From an uncultured Lachnospiraceae bacterium (GTDB taxonomy: Bacteria; Bacillota; Clostridia; Lachnospirales; Lachnospiraceae): a DNA stretch of 64,000 nucleotides. This document shows positions 26,410 through 34,988 of the stretch, piece by piece. The notes beneath the pieces were generated by a model. The model ran no database searches and was not told the DNA's origin. It saw only the letters and a program-made list of their open reading frames with translations. The stretch is from contig CAJTQI010000001.1 in the NCBI GenBank assembly GCA_910578645.1, positions 868,001-932,000 on the forward strand, read 5' to 3'. The number at the start of each line of letters is the position of its first letter. The first letter of the stretch is position 1. Made by a program: the position numbers and the translations under genes.

Positions 26410-26440
26410 CGCGTGTTGAGAAAGGGGTATAGTTATAAAG

Positions 26441-27229
26441 ATGGATAAGGAAACGGTTCACAAGAAAAAGGTTAAGGCAACAGTAGTGTCACAAAAAAAG
26501 ATTGCGGAACAGGTCTATGACTTGTGGCTTGAAACGGAGTTGGCAGAGGATGCCCATGGGGGGCAGTTTGTTGCGGTGTATCCTCACAATGCGGCAACCC
26601 TGCTTCCCAGGCCAATCAGTATCTGTGAAGTTGACAGGGGACAGTCCAGGCTTCGCCTTGTATACCGTATTGCAGGCAAGGGAACGGCAGAATTTTCCGC
26701 TTACGGTACAGGCGATACGCTGGATATTCTGGGGATATTGGGCAACGGATTCCCGGTGGAGACAGCCAAAGGAAAAAATGTATTCCTTATGGGTGGCGGT
26801 ATCGGCATACCGCCCATGTTACAGCTTGCCAAAGAACTGGACGGGGAGAAGCATATTCTCCTGGGATACCGAAACCAGGACCTTTTTTTGCAGGATGACT
26901 TAGGGGAATATGGGCAGGTTTATATTGCTACGGAAGATGGCAGCGTGGGGGTACAGGGCAATGTGATGGATATCATCAAAGTCAATGACCTTCAGGCCGA
27001 CTTGATTATGGCATGCGGGCCGATGCCGATGTTACGCGCCGTGAAGCAGTATGCCAAAGAGCAAGGCATAGATGCTTATATTTCCCTGGAAGAACGGATG
27101 GCATGCGGCGTGGGCGCCTGCCTGGGGTGTGTGTGCAGGACGAAGGAAATCGAGCGCCATTCCCATGTGAACAATGCGCGTATCTGTACCGACGGCCCCG
27201 TATTTGAAGCAAAAGAGGTGGAAATCTGA
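26441..27229 (+). CDS. pyrK: Dihydroorotate dehydrogenase B, electron transfer subunit
   Basis: A 262-residue FAD/[2Fe-2S] subunit that passes electrons from PyrD's FMN to NAD+. The FAD-binding barrel has RPISICEVD, the NAD-binding fold has MGGGIGIPPMLQLAKEL, and the C-terminal cluster-binding Cys set is CGVGACLGCVC with a later Cys in ARICTDGP. ATG 26441 follows AGAAAGGGG by a rather long spacer. The stop overlaps the pyrD start by one base (ATGA), so the two subunits are translationally coupled. The pair defines the NAD-linked type 1B enzyme. Confidence 0.95.
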   Translation: MDKETVHKKKVKATVVSQKKIAEQVYDLWLETELAEDAHGGQFVAVYPHNAATLLPRPISICEVDRGQSRLRLVYRIAGKGTAEFSAYGTGDTLDILGILGNGFPVETAKGKNVFLMGGGIGIPPMLQLAKELDGEKHILLGYRNQDLFLQDDLGEYGQVYIATEDGSVGVQGNVMDIIKVNDLQADLIMACGPMPMLRAVKQYAKEQGIDAYISLEERMACGVGACLGCVCRTKEIERHSHVNNARICTDGPVFEAKEVEI

Positions 27230-28134
27230 TGAATACAAAGGTGGAAATTGCAGGAGTAGTATTGAACAATCCGGTTATGACGGCGTCAGGGACTTTCGGC
27301 TCCGGCATGGAATACAGTGACTTTGTTGATTTGAGCAGGCTTGGTGCGGTGGTGACGAAAGGGGTGGCGAATGTGCCATGGCCCGGGAATCCTACGCCGC
27401 GGGTGGCGGAGACTTACGGCGGTATGCTAAATGCGATAGGTTTGCAGAATCCTGGCGTCGATGTCTTAATCGAGCGTGATATTCCTTTTTTACGGAAATA
27501 TGATACGAAAATTATCGTCAACGTATGTGGCAAGACAGTAGAAGATTATCTGGAAGTGGTGGAACGGCTCGGGGAAGAGCCGGTTGACTTGCTGGAAATC
27601 AATGTGTCCTGTCCCAATGTGAAGGAAGGAGCAATTGCTTTTGGCCAGAAGGCGGACAGCTTGTATGATATTACTTCCCAGATTAAACGCAAAGCGAAAC
27701 AGCCCATTATCATGAAGCTAAGCCCTAATGTGACGGATATTACGGAGATGGCTAAGGCGGCAGAGGCGGCGGGGGCGGATGCGCTGTCTATGATAAATAC
27801 GATTACAGGCATGAAGATTGATATCCATAGGAGAAAGTTTGCGCTCGCCAATAAGACAGGCGGACTTTCCGGCCCTGCCATTAAGCCGGTGGCCGTGCGT
27901 ATGGTATACCAGGCGTCCCATGCGGTGAAGATTCCGGTTATCGGGATGGGCGGCATAGCGGATGCGGAAGATGCAGTGGAGTTTTTGCTTGCCGGGGCAA
28001 GTGCGGTGGCAGTGGGAGCGATGAACTTCGTAAATCCTTACGCTACGGTGGAGATTGTGGAAGGAATAGAAGCCTACATGAAGAAGCACGGAATTGAAAA
28101 TGTGACGGAGCTGATTGGGGCGGTGGAGGACTGA
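27229..28134 (+). CDS. pyrD: Dihydroorotate dehydrogenase B, catalytic subunit
   Basis: A 301-residue FMN-binding TIM-barrel enzyme oxidising dihydroorotate to orotate. Motifs seen are NPVMTASGTFGSG, the active-site loop NVSCPNVKEG with its catalytic Cys (class 1 enzymes use Cys), KLSPNVTDI, INTITGMKID and the phosphate-binding IGMGGIADAEDA. It is coupled to pyrK by the overlapping ATGA. pyrE and pyrF are not in the window. Confidence 0.96.
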   Translation: MNTKVEIAGVVLNNPVMTASGTFGSGMEYSDFVDLSRLGAVVTKGVANVPWPGNPTPRVAETYGGMLNAIGLQNPGVDVLIERDIPFLRKYDTKIIVNVCGKTVEDYLEVVERLGEEPVDLLEINVSCPNVKEGAIAFGQKADSLYDITSQIKRKAKQPIIMKLSPNVTDITEMAKAAEAAGADALSMINTITGMKIDIHRRKFALANKTGGLSGPAIKPVAVRMVYQASHAVKIPVIGMGGIADAEDAVEFLLAGASAVAVGAMNFVNPYATVEIVEGIEAYMKKHGIENVTELIGAVED

Positions 28135-28184
28135 TAAACAGTATTAGCCAATCTTATGAACGTGAGTATCAAAAAAAATTACTT

Positions 28185-28213
28185 TCATATACGGCCTTCA
28201 TGCGGCATACACT
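28185..28213 (+). promoter_or_regulatory. Sigma-E-type sporulation promoter of sipL
   Basis: TCATATA (28185-28191), a 14-base spacer and CATACACT (28206-28213) match the published sigma-E consensus (KMATATT, 14-15 bases, CATACANT) almost perfectly. A short palindrome TATACT/AGTATA follows near the expected start. This predicts mother-cell expression of the next gene early in sporulation, fitting SipL's role in coat assembly. Confidence 0.75.
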
Positions 28214-28245
28214 TATACTAAGTATACGCATGGAGGTTTATTTTT

Positions 28246-29802
28246 GTGGAATTAGTAAAGAAGAAGATACATATGGACCGGATTAGCAGCAGGGCGGGGA
28301 CGCAGACTGTGTTGGAAGAAGACGTGAATATTTCAGATAACAAACCCGATGCCAGTTATCTTTTAAACAGTAAGGGTGAAATCATTATGGAGGAAATACG
28401 CGCCGGAGAGAATGTGGTGAATCTGCGGGGCAGGCTGGTCGTGTCCATTTTGTATCTGACAGATATGGAGGGAACCTGCGCCAGCATGGAGGCAGTTATT
28501 CCATTTGAGGAACGGGTCAATATGGAAGGGGTGTCAGGCGGGGATATTATACTGACAGACTGGACAATAGAGGATTTGACGGTGGGACTGATTAACTCCC
28601 GCAAGCTCAGTGTCCAGGCGGTAGTGAGCTTCGGGCTGGAGTTGGAAGAGCATATGGAGCAGGACACAGCGGTGGACCTCTATCATGACGAACCGGTGGA
28701 ATACCGTAAAAGGGTCTATCCGGTGGTGCAGCTTGTGTTGCAGAAGAAGGATATTTTCCGTCTGAAAGAAGAGATGGAGCTGACGGGAAATCTCCCCAAT
28801 GTATTCCAGACTATATGGCACCATATTACGTTTGACCATGTGGAATTTAAGGCACTGGAAGAGAAAATATCCATCCAGGGTGAGATGAAAGCCTTCTTCT
28901 TGTATGAAGGGGAGGGGGACAATGACAGGACATTGTGGTATGAGAATACGGTGCCCTTCAGCGGGATTATCGAGTGCCATGGATGCAGGGAAAACATGAT
29001 TCCGGATATCCGCTACAGCCTGGGACAGTGTAATGTGGAAGTACGTCAGGATTTCGACGGCGAAGAGCGGGTTTTTTGTGTAGAGCCTGTGCTTGACTTG
29101 GAGATTCATCTTTACGAAGAAGAGAATATGGAAGTACTGTCAGATATCTACGGTGTGGATAAGGAAATCGAAGCGCTGACGACGGAGGTGCAGCTTAAGA
29201 GCCTTCTGTTAAGCGGCAGCGGCAAGTGTAAAATTGCGGAACATGCGAAAATACAAAATGGACAGATGCCTATGTATCAGTTGATACATTCCGAAGGAGA
29301 CATCCAGATTGAGGAACAGGCAATCGTGGAGAACGGGATTGCCATTACGGGAACAGTGGTGGTGACCACACTGTATCTGTGCAGCAACGGTTCCAAATCC
29401 ATTTATTCTACCAAGAATGTGCTCCCTTTCCAGTATGTGATTGAAGCGGAAAATATTACGCCTACCAGTATCTTTAAACTGCACTACAGCATCGAGCAGC
29501 TAACCGTAACGATGTTAGACGGGGCGGAGCTTGATGTGAAAGCAGCGCTACAGTTTAAGGTAATTGTGTTTGCGGTGCAGAAAAGCAACCTGATTACGGA
29601 TATCAAGGTTGAGGACTTAGATTTGAATAAACTGAGCGAGCTTCCGGGAATGGTGATTTATATTGTGGGGCAGGGTGATACGTTGTGGGATATCGGCAAG
29701 AGATACTATGTGCCCATTGCACAGTTGAAGGAAGTGAATGAGCTTACTTCGGAGGAAGTGAATGCGGGGGATAAGATTCTGGTGGTAAAAGGGAGCGTTT
29801 AG
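28246..29802 (+). CDS. sipL: SipL-like spore coat morphogenesis protein (DUF3794 + LysM)
   Basis: A 518-residue protein with repeated DUF3794 (SPOCS) domains over roughly residues 30-450 and a C-terminal LysM domain (YIVGQGDTLWDIGKRYYVPI, about 475-515). This is the architecture of C. difficile SipL, which binds SpoIVA at the forespore surface and is needed for coat encasement; it is the clostridial counterpart of SpoVID. GTG 28246 follows GGAGG by 9 bases. The sigma-E-like promoter just upstream agrees with mother-cell expression. It stands alone between pyrD and the spermidine synthase-like gene. Confidence 0.88.
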   Translation: MELVKKKIHMDRISSRAGTQTVLEEDVNISDNKPDASYLLNSKGEIIMEEIRAGENVVNLRGRLVVSILYLTDMEGTCASMEAVIPFEERVNMEGVSGGDIILTDWTIEDLTVGLINSRKLSVQAVVSFGLELEEHMEQDTAVDLYHDEPVEYRKRVYPVVQLVLQKKDIFRLKEEMELTGNLPNVFQTIWHHITFDHVEFKALEEKISIQGEMKAFFLYEGEGDNDRTLWYENTVPFSGIIECHGCRENMIPDIRYSLGQCNVEVRQDFDGEERVFCVEPVLDLEIHLYEEENMEVLSDIYGVDKEIEALTTEVQLKSLLLSGSGKCKIAEHAKIQNGQMPMYQLIHSEGDIQIEEQAIVENGIAITGTVVVTTLYLCSNGSKSIYSTKNVLPFQYVIEAENITPTSIFKLHYSIEQLTVTMLDGAELDVKAALQFKVIVFAVQKSNLITDIKVEDLDLNKLSELPGMVIYIVGQGDTLWDIGKRYYVPIAQLKEVNELTSEEVNAGDKILVVKGSV

Positions 29803-29806
29803 ACGA

Positions 29807-29835
29807 TTGTAAAAATGGGATGTATCATATATACT
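29807..29835 (+). promoter_or_regulatory. Probable sigma-A promoter of the spermidine synthase-like gene
   Basis: TTGTAA (29807-29812), a 17-bp spacer and TATACT (29830-29835), about 45 bp upstream of the start. Confidence 0.5.
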
Positions 29836-29883
29836 ATGAGATAACCGTAAGGAAACCATTCATATACAAAAAGAGGACAGCAA

Positions 29884-31485
29884 ATGAACACAACACCTAT
29901 CTTGAAAAATAAAGTATTCTTATACCTGACGGAATTTTTTGCAGGTATGTCGGTAATGGCAGTAGAATTGGGCGCCAGCAGGCTTCTGGCGCCTTATTTC
30001 AGTTCTTCACAGATTGTGTGGACAATTATCATAGGGACCATCATGATTGCCATGGCTCTTGGCAATATCTATGGCGGGCGCAGCGCGGACAAGAATCCTA
30101 ATCCGGACAAGCTCTATGGGAGAATCTTGATTGCGGCGGTATGGATTGGGGCGATTCCGGTAGTAGGGAAGTATATCATTCTAGGCATATCCGCACTTCT
30201 GATTTTTACGGTCAGCACAAATTTCCTTATCTGGGCGGCATTTGCAGCGTGTATGGTAATCTTCGTGTTTCCGTTGTTTCTTCTTGGAACCGTGACGCCC
30301 TCTCTGGCCAAATATTCTGTGGACAGCCTGGCCGACAGCGGTAAGACTGTGGGGACGCTTGGGGCCTTCAATACCATCGGCAGTATTATCGGCACGTTTG
30401 TGCCCACCTTTATCTCTATCCCGGCAGTGGGTACTTCTATTACGTTTCTTATTTTTGCCGGGATTCTTCTGGCGCTTTCCCTGGCATATTTTATCAGCGG
30501 AAAGAAAGGTATGACAAAAAGCATTACGGCGTCGGTGGCATTCTTAGGATGCTGTTTTTTGGGTAATTCCGGGAGCTTCGCGTTCTGGGAGACGGGTTTG
30601 GCTTACGAAGGAGAGTCCATTTACAATTATTTGCAGGTAAAAGAAAGCGACAGAAGCGTCATATTATCTACCAATGTCCTTTTTGGCGTACAGTCTATTC
30701 TGATGAAGAATGAAGGACTGACCGGTATGTACTACGACTATGCGATGGCGGCGCCCTTGATGGCAGGGGAGGAGGAGCCCTCTGACTGTAATGTCCTTAT
30801 TTTGGGCATGGGGACAGGGACATATGCGCACCAGTGCAGGAGCTATTACGGCGACATGGAAATTGAAGGCGTGGAGATTGACGAGAAGATTACGGGGCTT
30901 GCACGGGAATACTTTGAGCTGCCGGAGGACGTGCAGGTGACGACTTATGATGGCAGGGCGTACCTGAATGCCATAGAGGGCAAGTATGATGTGATTATGG
31001 TGGACGCTTACCAGGATATTACGATTCCTTTCCAGATGTCTTCCGTAGAATTTTTTTCGCTGGTAAAAGACCATCTGGAGGAAGACGGCGTGATGGTGGT
31101 CAATATGAATATGCGCGGCAGCAGTGAGGGTAGTATCAACCAGCATCTTGCCGATACCATTGGGAATGTGTTTGGGGAAGTGTATACGGTGGACGTAAAG
31201 GGCTCCACCAACCGGGAGCTTTTTGCCTCTGATAACCCCCGGATGTTGGAGAACTTTGAAAGCCGGCGGAAGAAGATTGGGGATGAGAACCTGGCGTCAA
31301 TGATGGGCGCGGTCTCCGGCAGTCTGGCGTCCTATGAGACCGGGAACTATATTATGACGGACGATAAAGCGCCTGTGGAGCTTCTTGGGATGCAGGTCAT
31401 CGATGAGTTGATTCGCGATGAAGTGGCATACTATAAGAAAATATATGAAGAGCGGGGGTTACAGGGAGTTATCGATGCACTCTAA
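29884..31485 (+). CDS. Membrane protein fused to a spermidine synthase-like domain
   Basis: A 533-residue fusion: about seven transmembrane helices (residues 10-225) and a soluble Rossmann domain of the spermidine synthase/SAM-methyltransferase type (about 240-520), with the nucleotide-binding NVLILGMGTGTYA and EGVEID and the later VDAYQDITIPFQMSS. Such fused MFS/spermidine synthase proteins are common, but few have proven aminopropyltransferase activity. No speD or speA neighbours are present, so polyamine synthesis is uncertain. An AAAGAGGAC ribosome binding site precedes ATG 29884. The aminoglycoside kinase-like gene follows 42 bp downstream and could be in the same transcript. Confidence 0.8.
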   Translation: MNTTPILKNKVFLYLTEFFAGMSVMAVELGASRLLAPYFSSSQIVWTIIIGTIMIAMALGNIYGGRSADKNPNPDKLYGRILIAAVWIGAIPVVGKYIILGISALLIFTVSTNFLIWAAFAACMVIFVFPLFLLGTVTPSLAKYSVDSLADSGKTVGTLGAFNTIGSIIGTFVPTFISIPAVGTSITFLIFAGILLALSLAYFISGKKGMTKSITASVAFLGCCFLGNSGSFAFWETGLAYEGESIYNYLQVKESDRSVILSTNVLFGVQSILMKNEGLTGMYYDYAMAAPLMAGEEEPSDCNVLILGMGTGTYAHQCRSYYGDMEIEGVEIDEKITGLAREYFELPEDVQVTTYDGRAYLNAIEGKYDVIMVDAYQDITIPFQMSSVEFFSLVKDHLEEDGVMVVNMNMRGSSEGSINQHLADTIGNVFGEVYTVDVKGSTNRELFASDNPRMLENFESRRKKIGDENLASMMGAVSGSLASYETGNYIMTDDKAPVELLGMQVIDELIRDEVAYYKKIYEERGLQGVIDAL

Positions 31486-31527
31486 ATGACCTAAGAGTAC
31501 ATTCTACGCAGTCAAGAGGGAAGGAAT

Positions 31528-32334
31528 ATGACGGTACAAGGTACAGGGAATATAGAAGAGGAGAGAATCGACAGTCTTCTTTTAGCAGGTGGTTATACGA
31601 CGGATGAAATTGGCATGTCCGGCTCATCCGTTTTTCTTTTTGAAGACCGGGTATTGAAAATTCAGGACTGTAGCAAAGAGTCCGAAAACGAATATCTTAT
31701 GACCCGGTATTTGCAGGGAAAGCTTCCGGTGCCTGCGGTATATGCCTATAAAAAATCGGATGGCAAGTCATATTTGTTGATGGGTAAATGCGTCGGGGAG
31801 ATGGCTTGCGGCGATGGGTATATGGAGAACCCGGCCATGCAGTGCCAACTGTTAGCCGGGGGACTTAAAAGGCTTTGGGCTGTGGATATATCGGACTGTC
31901 CCAGCGACCAAAGGCTAAAGTATAAACTGAAGCAGGCGGCATACAATGTGGAAAACGGGCTGGTTGATTTAGAGAATGTGGAACCGGATACTTTCGGGGA
32001 AAATGGCTTTGGCAGCCCGGCGCAGTTGTTGGACTGGCTGTATGCGAATATGCCGGAGGAGGAACCTGTGTTGTCCCATGGGGATTATTGCCTTCCGAAT
32101 GTGTTTGGCATGGGTACGCAAGTGAGCGGCTATATTGACCTGGGCAGGTCGGGGATAGCAGACAAATGGTGTGATATTGCAATCTGTTACCGGAGTATAT
32201 CACAAAATTACAGTGGAAAATACAAAAGACAAGCGTATTTTCATTATGACGATTTGCTTTTGTTCCGTGAATTGGGGATAGAGCCGGACTGGGACAAAAT
32301 CCGGTACTATATTTTACTGGATGAACTGTTTTAG
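31528..32334 (+). CDS. APH(3')-type aminoglycoside phosphotransferase homologue
   Basis: A 268-residue kinase of the APH(3') family, which phosphorylates the 3'-OH of kanamycin/neomycin-type drugs. It has the catalytic loop LSHGDYCLPNVF (HGDxxxxN), the metal site YIDLGRSGIADKWCDIAIC and a C-terminus PDWDKIRYYILLDELF that is very like APH(3')-IIIa, as are GKLPVP and DISDCP. The length is normal (264 in APH(3')-IIIa). There is no flanking mobile element, suggesting a resident chromosomal relative, not a recent import. Actual resistance is inference. The APH(3')-IIIa comparison is from memory, not a search. Confidence 0.82.
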   Translation: MTVQGTGNIEEERIDSLLLAGGYTTDEIGMSGSSVFLFEDRVLKIQDCSKESENEYLMTRYLQGKLPVPAVYAYKKSDGKSYLLMGKCVGEMACGDGYMENPAMQCQLLAGGLKRLWAVDISDCPSDQRLKYKLKQAAYNVENGLVDLENVEPDTFGENGFGSPAQLLDWLYANMPEEEPVLSHGDYCLPNVFGMGTQVSGYIDLGRSGIADKWCDIAICYRSISQNYSGKYKRQAYFHYDDLLLFRELGIEPDWDKIRYYILLDELF

Positions 32335-32412
32335 CCGATGTAGATTTTCGGACGGCCTGTGATTGGCTTTACAGGACAAGGGGAACCAATATTACTTATG
32401 GAGGAAAATGCT

Positions 32413-33246
32413 ATGAAAACTTATCTTGACGTACCCTTTAAAAAAGTAGAAGGGCATGAACTGTATGCGGATTTCTATATTCCTGAGGATATAGAAAACC
32501 CACCGATAATCTTATGGATTCACGGAGGCGCCTGGCGGGAGTTAAACCGAAAATGGTGTCTTGTGTATCCCCAATTAAAAAGAGGCTATGCGGTGTGCAG
32601 CGTGGATTACCGTTATTCCGACGAAGCGGCATTTCCGGCGCAGATGCTTGATTTGAAGGAGGCTCTTGTTTTCGTCAAGGCAAACGGCGACACATACGGA
32701 TATGACGGTTCAAAAATCATCCTTTCCGGTGATTCCGCGGGCGGACATCTGTGCACCTTGTTAGGAGTATCGGCAGGCAACCAGGATTGGGAGAAAGCGG
32801 GGGAAGATTATAGTGTGCAGGCCGTAGTAGAATTTTGCGGTCCTTGCAGAATCGGGCAATGCGCCGAGTTGGAGACGGGAGAAGACAGGATAATTTCACA
32901 GCTTTTGGGCGTCACAGGCACCGGAAAGGCATTGGCCGGCAGGGCGGCCGTAGCTTCCCCGGACACATATATAGACGGTACGGAACCGCCTTTTTTGATT
33001 CTTCACGGTTCTGTTGACCCGGCGGTTTCCCCGGACCAGTCCAGAGCGTTGCGAAATGCACTAGAGTCCGCAGGGGTTCCTGTGCATATGTATTTGGTGC
33101 CGGGCGGCGTGCATGGTTTAGGGGGAAGACTGGTGGACAGTGTGATTCAGGAATTTCTGGATTACTATGTGAAAGGCGAAGTGACCGTGGAAACGCCTGA
33201 ACTACAGGGAATACACGACAGGACGGTTCCGTCAGGCGTAAGATAA
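32413..33246 (+). CDS. Alpha/beta-hydrolase, carbohydrate esterase-like (BD-FAE family)
   Basis: A 277-residue cytoplasmic serine hydrolase with the oxyanion HGGAW, the nucleophile elbow GDSAGGH, the acid region HGSVDPAVS and the catalytic His in VPGGVHGLG. It resembles the BD-FAE/acetyl esterase group that removes acyl groups from plant polysaccharides. ATG 32413 is chosen because GGAGG is 8 bases upstream. It lies just before the YesM-type kinase (32 bp gap), so it may belong to the glycan locus controlled by that system. The substrate is unproven. Confidence 0.85.
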   Translation: MKTYLDVPFKKVEGHELYADFYIPEDIENPPIILWIHGGAWRELNRKWCLVYPQLKRGYAVCSVDYRYSDEAAFPAQMLDLKEALVFVKANGDTYGYDGSKIILSGDSAGGHLCTLLGVSAGNQDWEKAGEDYSVQAVVEFCGPCRIGQCAELETGEDRIISQLLGVTGTGKALAGRAAVASPDTYIDGTEPPFLILHGSVDPAVSPDQSRALRNALESAGVPVHMYLVPGGVHGLGGRLVDSVIQEFLDYYVKGEVTVETPELQGIHDRTVPSGVR

Positions 33247-33278
33247 ACAATTTGCAGTGGAAGAGGAAGGGATTTTTT

Positions 33279-34988
33279 ATGGGCATCCGTGCCAAGATGA
33301 ATTTCAGTATTATCCTGTTGCTCCTGCTTATGACGGTGTTTTTTGATTTGACAGTATACCAGATTTACAAACAAGATATTGAAGCGAAAGAAATCGCGTC
33401 TATGGGAGATGCGAATGAGATTCTGTCGGACAATATTATGAATTTGATTGGAAGTGTCGAGGAGAACCTGATGAGTGAAATCGGGAGGTGCGGTGTGTTT
33501 AGTTACCAGGCTTCCTTGTCCGAAACTGTTTCTGCCAGTGTGGAACGGAAGATGAAGGGGCTTGCCACATTGATGCACTTTAGAGGAATCGACTGCAGGA
33601 ATATCTTTATCCTTGACAAGTACACGTGCCGTTTTTTCTATGACTACAGGCCGGAGGACGCGGTCACGTTAAAAGATTTCCAGAGGCAGCAGGTATACCG
33701 GGAAATCGTGGACGGACGAGAGCAGCTTTTTCAGGGCAGAGGGAGTACCGTATGGCGGAGCTTTCCGGATATGCCAGAGGAAATTTATATTATAAAGTCT
33801 TATGTTGACCCGGTTGATATGGATTACAAAGGCATTATCTGTTTGACAATAGACCGGAGCCTGTTCCAGTCTTTGCTGGGAGAACACAATTTCGACAGCA
33901 TTATTTATGACGAACATGGAAGACTGTTGTATGACAGCAGAGAGGGAGTCAGGGCGCAAACACTGGCGGCGGAAGCCGGAGAGTGGGATGGATATTTAAG
34001 TGTGGAGACTTCCATCAAGCAGCGTAAAGGAGAATGGCGGCTAATCGGGTTGATTGCCAAGAGCGAGGCATTTGGGGAAATCTCTGAATTGTTTAAGATG
34101 CTGACTGCCGTGGAAGCAATAATCTTTGTAGTTATGGTTTATATTGTATATAGGGTTTCCGCGGGATTTTTGTGGAATGTGATGGCCCTTACAAACAATT
34201 TTAAGCAGATTAGTGCAGGCGGTCCGGTTTCCAAGATTATCCCCCATTCCCACGACGAGACGGCGTATCTGTGCGAGCAGTTTGACGCCATGTACGAGCA
34301 GCTTAAGGAGAATGCCAGGCAGATGGTGGTGAGCAGTATGCTGGTGGAGAAGGCGCAATATAACGCCCTGCTTGCGCAGATGAATCCGCATTTTCTGTAC
34401 AATACCTTAGAATCGGTCAGCGCGATGGCGAAACTTTCCGGGCAGGAGGATATTGTCAGGGTGATACGGATGCTCAGTCATTTGCTGCGGGCTTCTTTGA
34501 GTGGGGACAAGCAGGAGATTGCGTTGAAACAGGAACTGATTTATATCCGGTATTACCTGGAATTACAAAAGATTGTTGCAGGGGGCAGGATTACATGGGA
34601 TATTGCCGTGGATGAGGAAATCGAGGACAGTCCGGTGCCGAAACTGATTTTGCAGCCTATTGTGGAAAACGCCATCATCCATGGGCTGGATGGGATATTG
34701 GATGACGCCATCATTATCATCACGGCGGGGATTAAAGAAGAACGGCTTGTCCTGGAGGTGTGCGATAATGGAAAAGGCGCCGAACAGGAAGTCATTGACG
34801 CTCTTTTGAATGAGGAAGAGGGACAGACGGAAGGAGAGGACAGGACCCATATCGGAATCAGAAGCATCCAGAAGAGACTACATATTCTCTATGGGAGCGC
34901 ATATGGACTGGAGATGCACAGTGAACCGGGAAACGGGATGGTTGTGAGGTTAAATCTCCCATACACGAAAAGGACGGACAGATGTTAA
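33279..34988 (+). CDS. Sensor histidine kinase, YesM/LytS type
   Basis: A 569-residue membrane kinase: first helix about residues 8-28, an extracytoplasmic sensor (Cache-like) to about 275, second helix EAIIFVVMVYIVYRV, HAMP, then a His_kinase domain with the phosphoacceptor in AQMNPHFLYNTLES and an HATPase domain with LQPIVENAIIHGL and DNGKG. The start ATG 33279 follows GAGGAAGGG. The stop overlaps the next gene by 7 bp. YesM-type kinases usually regulate adjacent oligosaccharide ABC transporters; the binding protein/permease operon follows the response regulator, fitting that pattern. Confidence 0.92.
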   Translation: MGIRAKMNFSIILLLLLMTVFFDLTVYQIYKQDIEAKEIASMGDANEILSDNIMNLIGSVEENLMSEIGRCGVFSYQASLSETVSASVERKMKGLATLMHFRGIDCRNIFILDKYTCRFFYDYRPEDAVTLKDFQRQQVYREIVDGREQLFQGRGSTVWRSFPDMPEEIYIIKSYVDPVDMDYKGIICLTIDRSLFQSLLGEHNFDSIIYDEHGRLLYDSREGVRAQTLAAEAGEWDGYLSVETSIKQRKGEWRLIGLIAKSEAFGEISELFKMLTAVEAIIFVVMVYIVYRVSAGFLWNVMALTNNFKQISAGGPVSKIIPHSHDETAYLCEQFDAMYEQLKENARQMVVSSMLVEKAQYNALLAQMNPHFLYNTLESVSAMAKLSGQEDIVRVIRMLSHLLRASLSGDKQEIALKQELIYIRYYLELQKIVAGGRITWDIAVDEEIEDSPVPKLILQPIVENAIIHGLDGILDDAIIIITAGIKEERLVLEVCDNGKGAEQEVIDALLNEEEGQTEGEDRTHIGIRSIQKRLHILYGSAYGLEMHSEPGNGMVVRLNLPYTKRTDRC

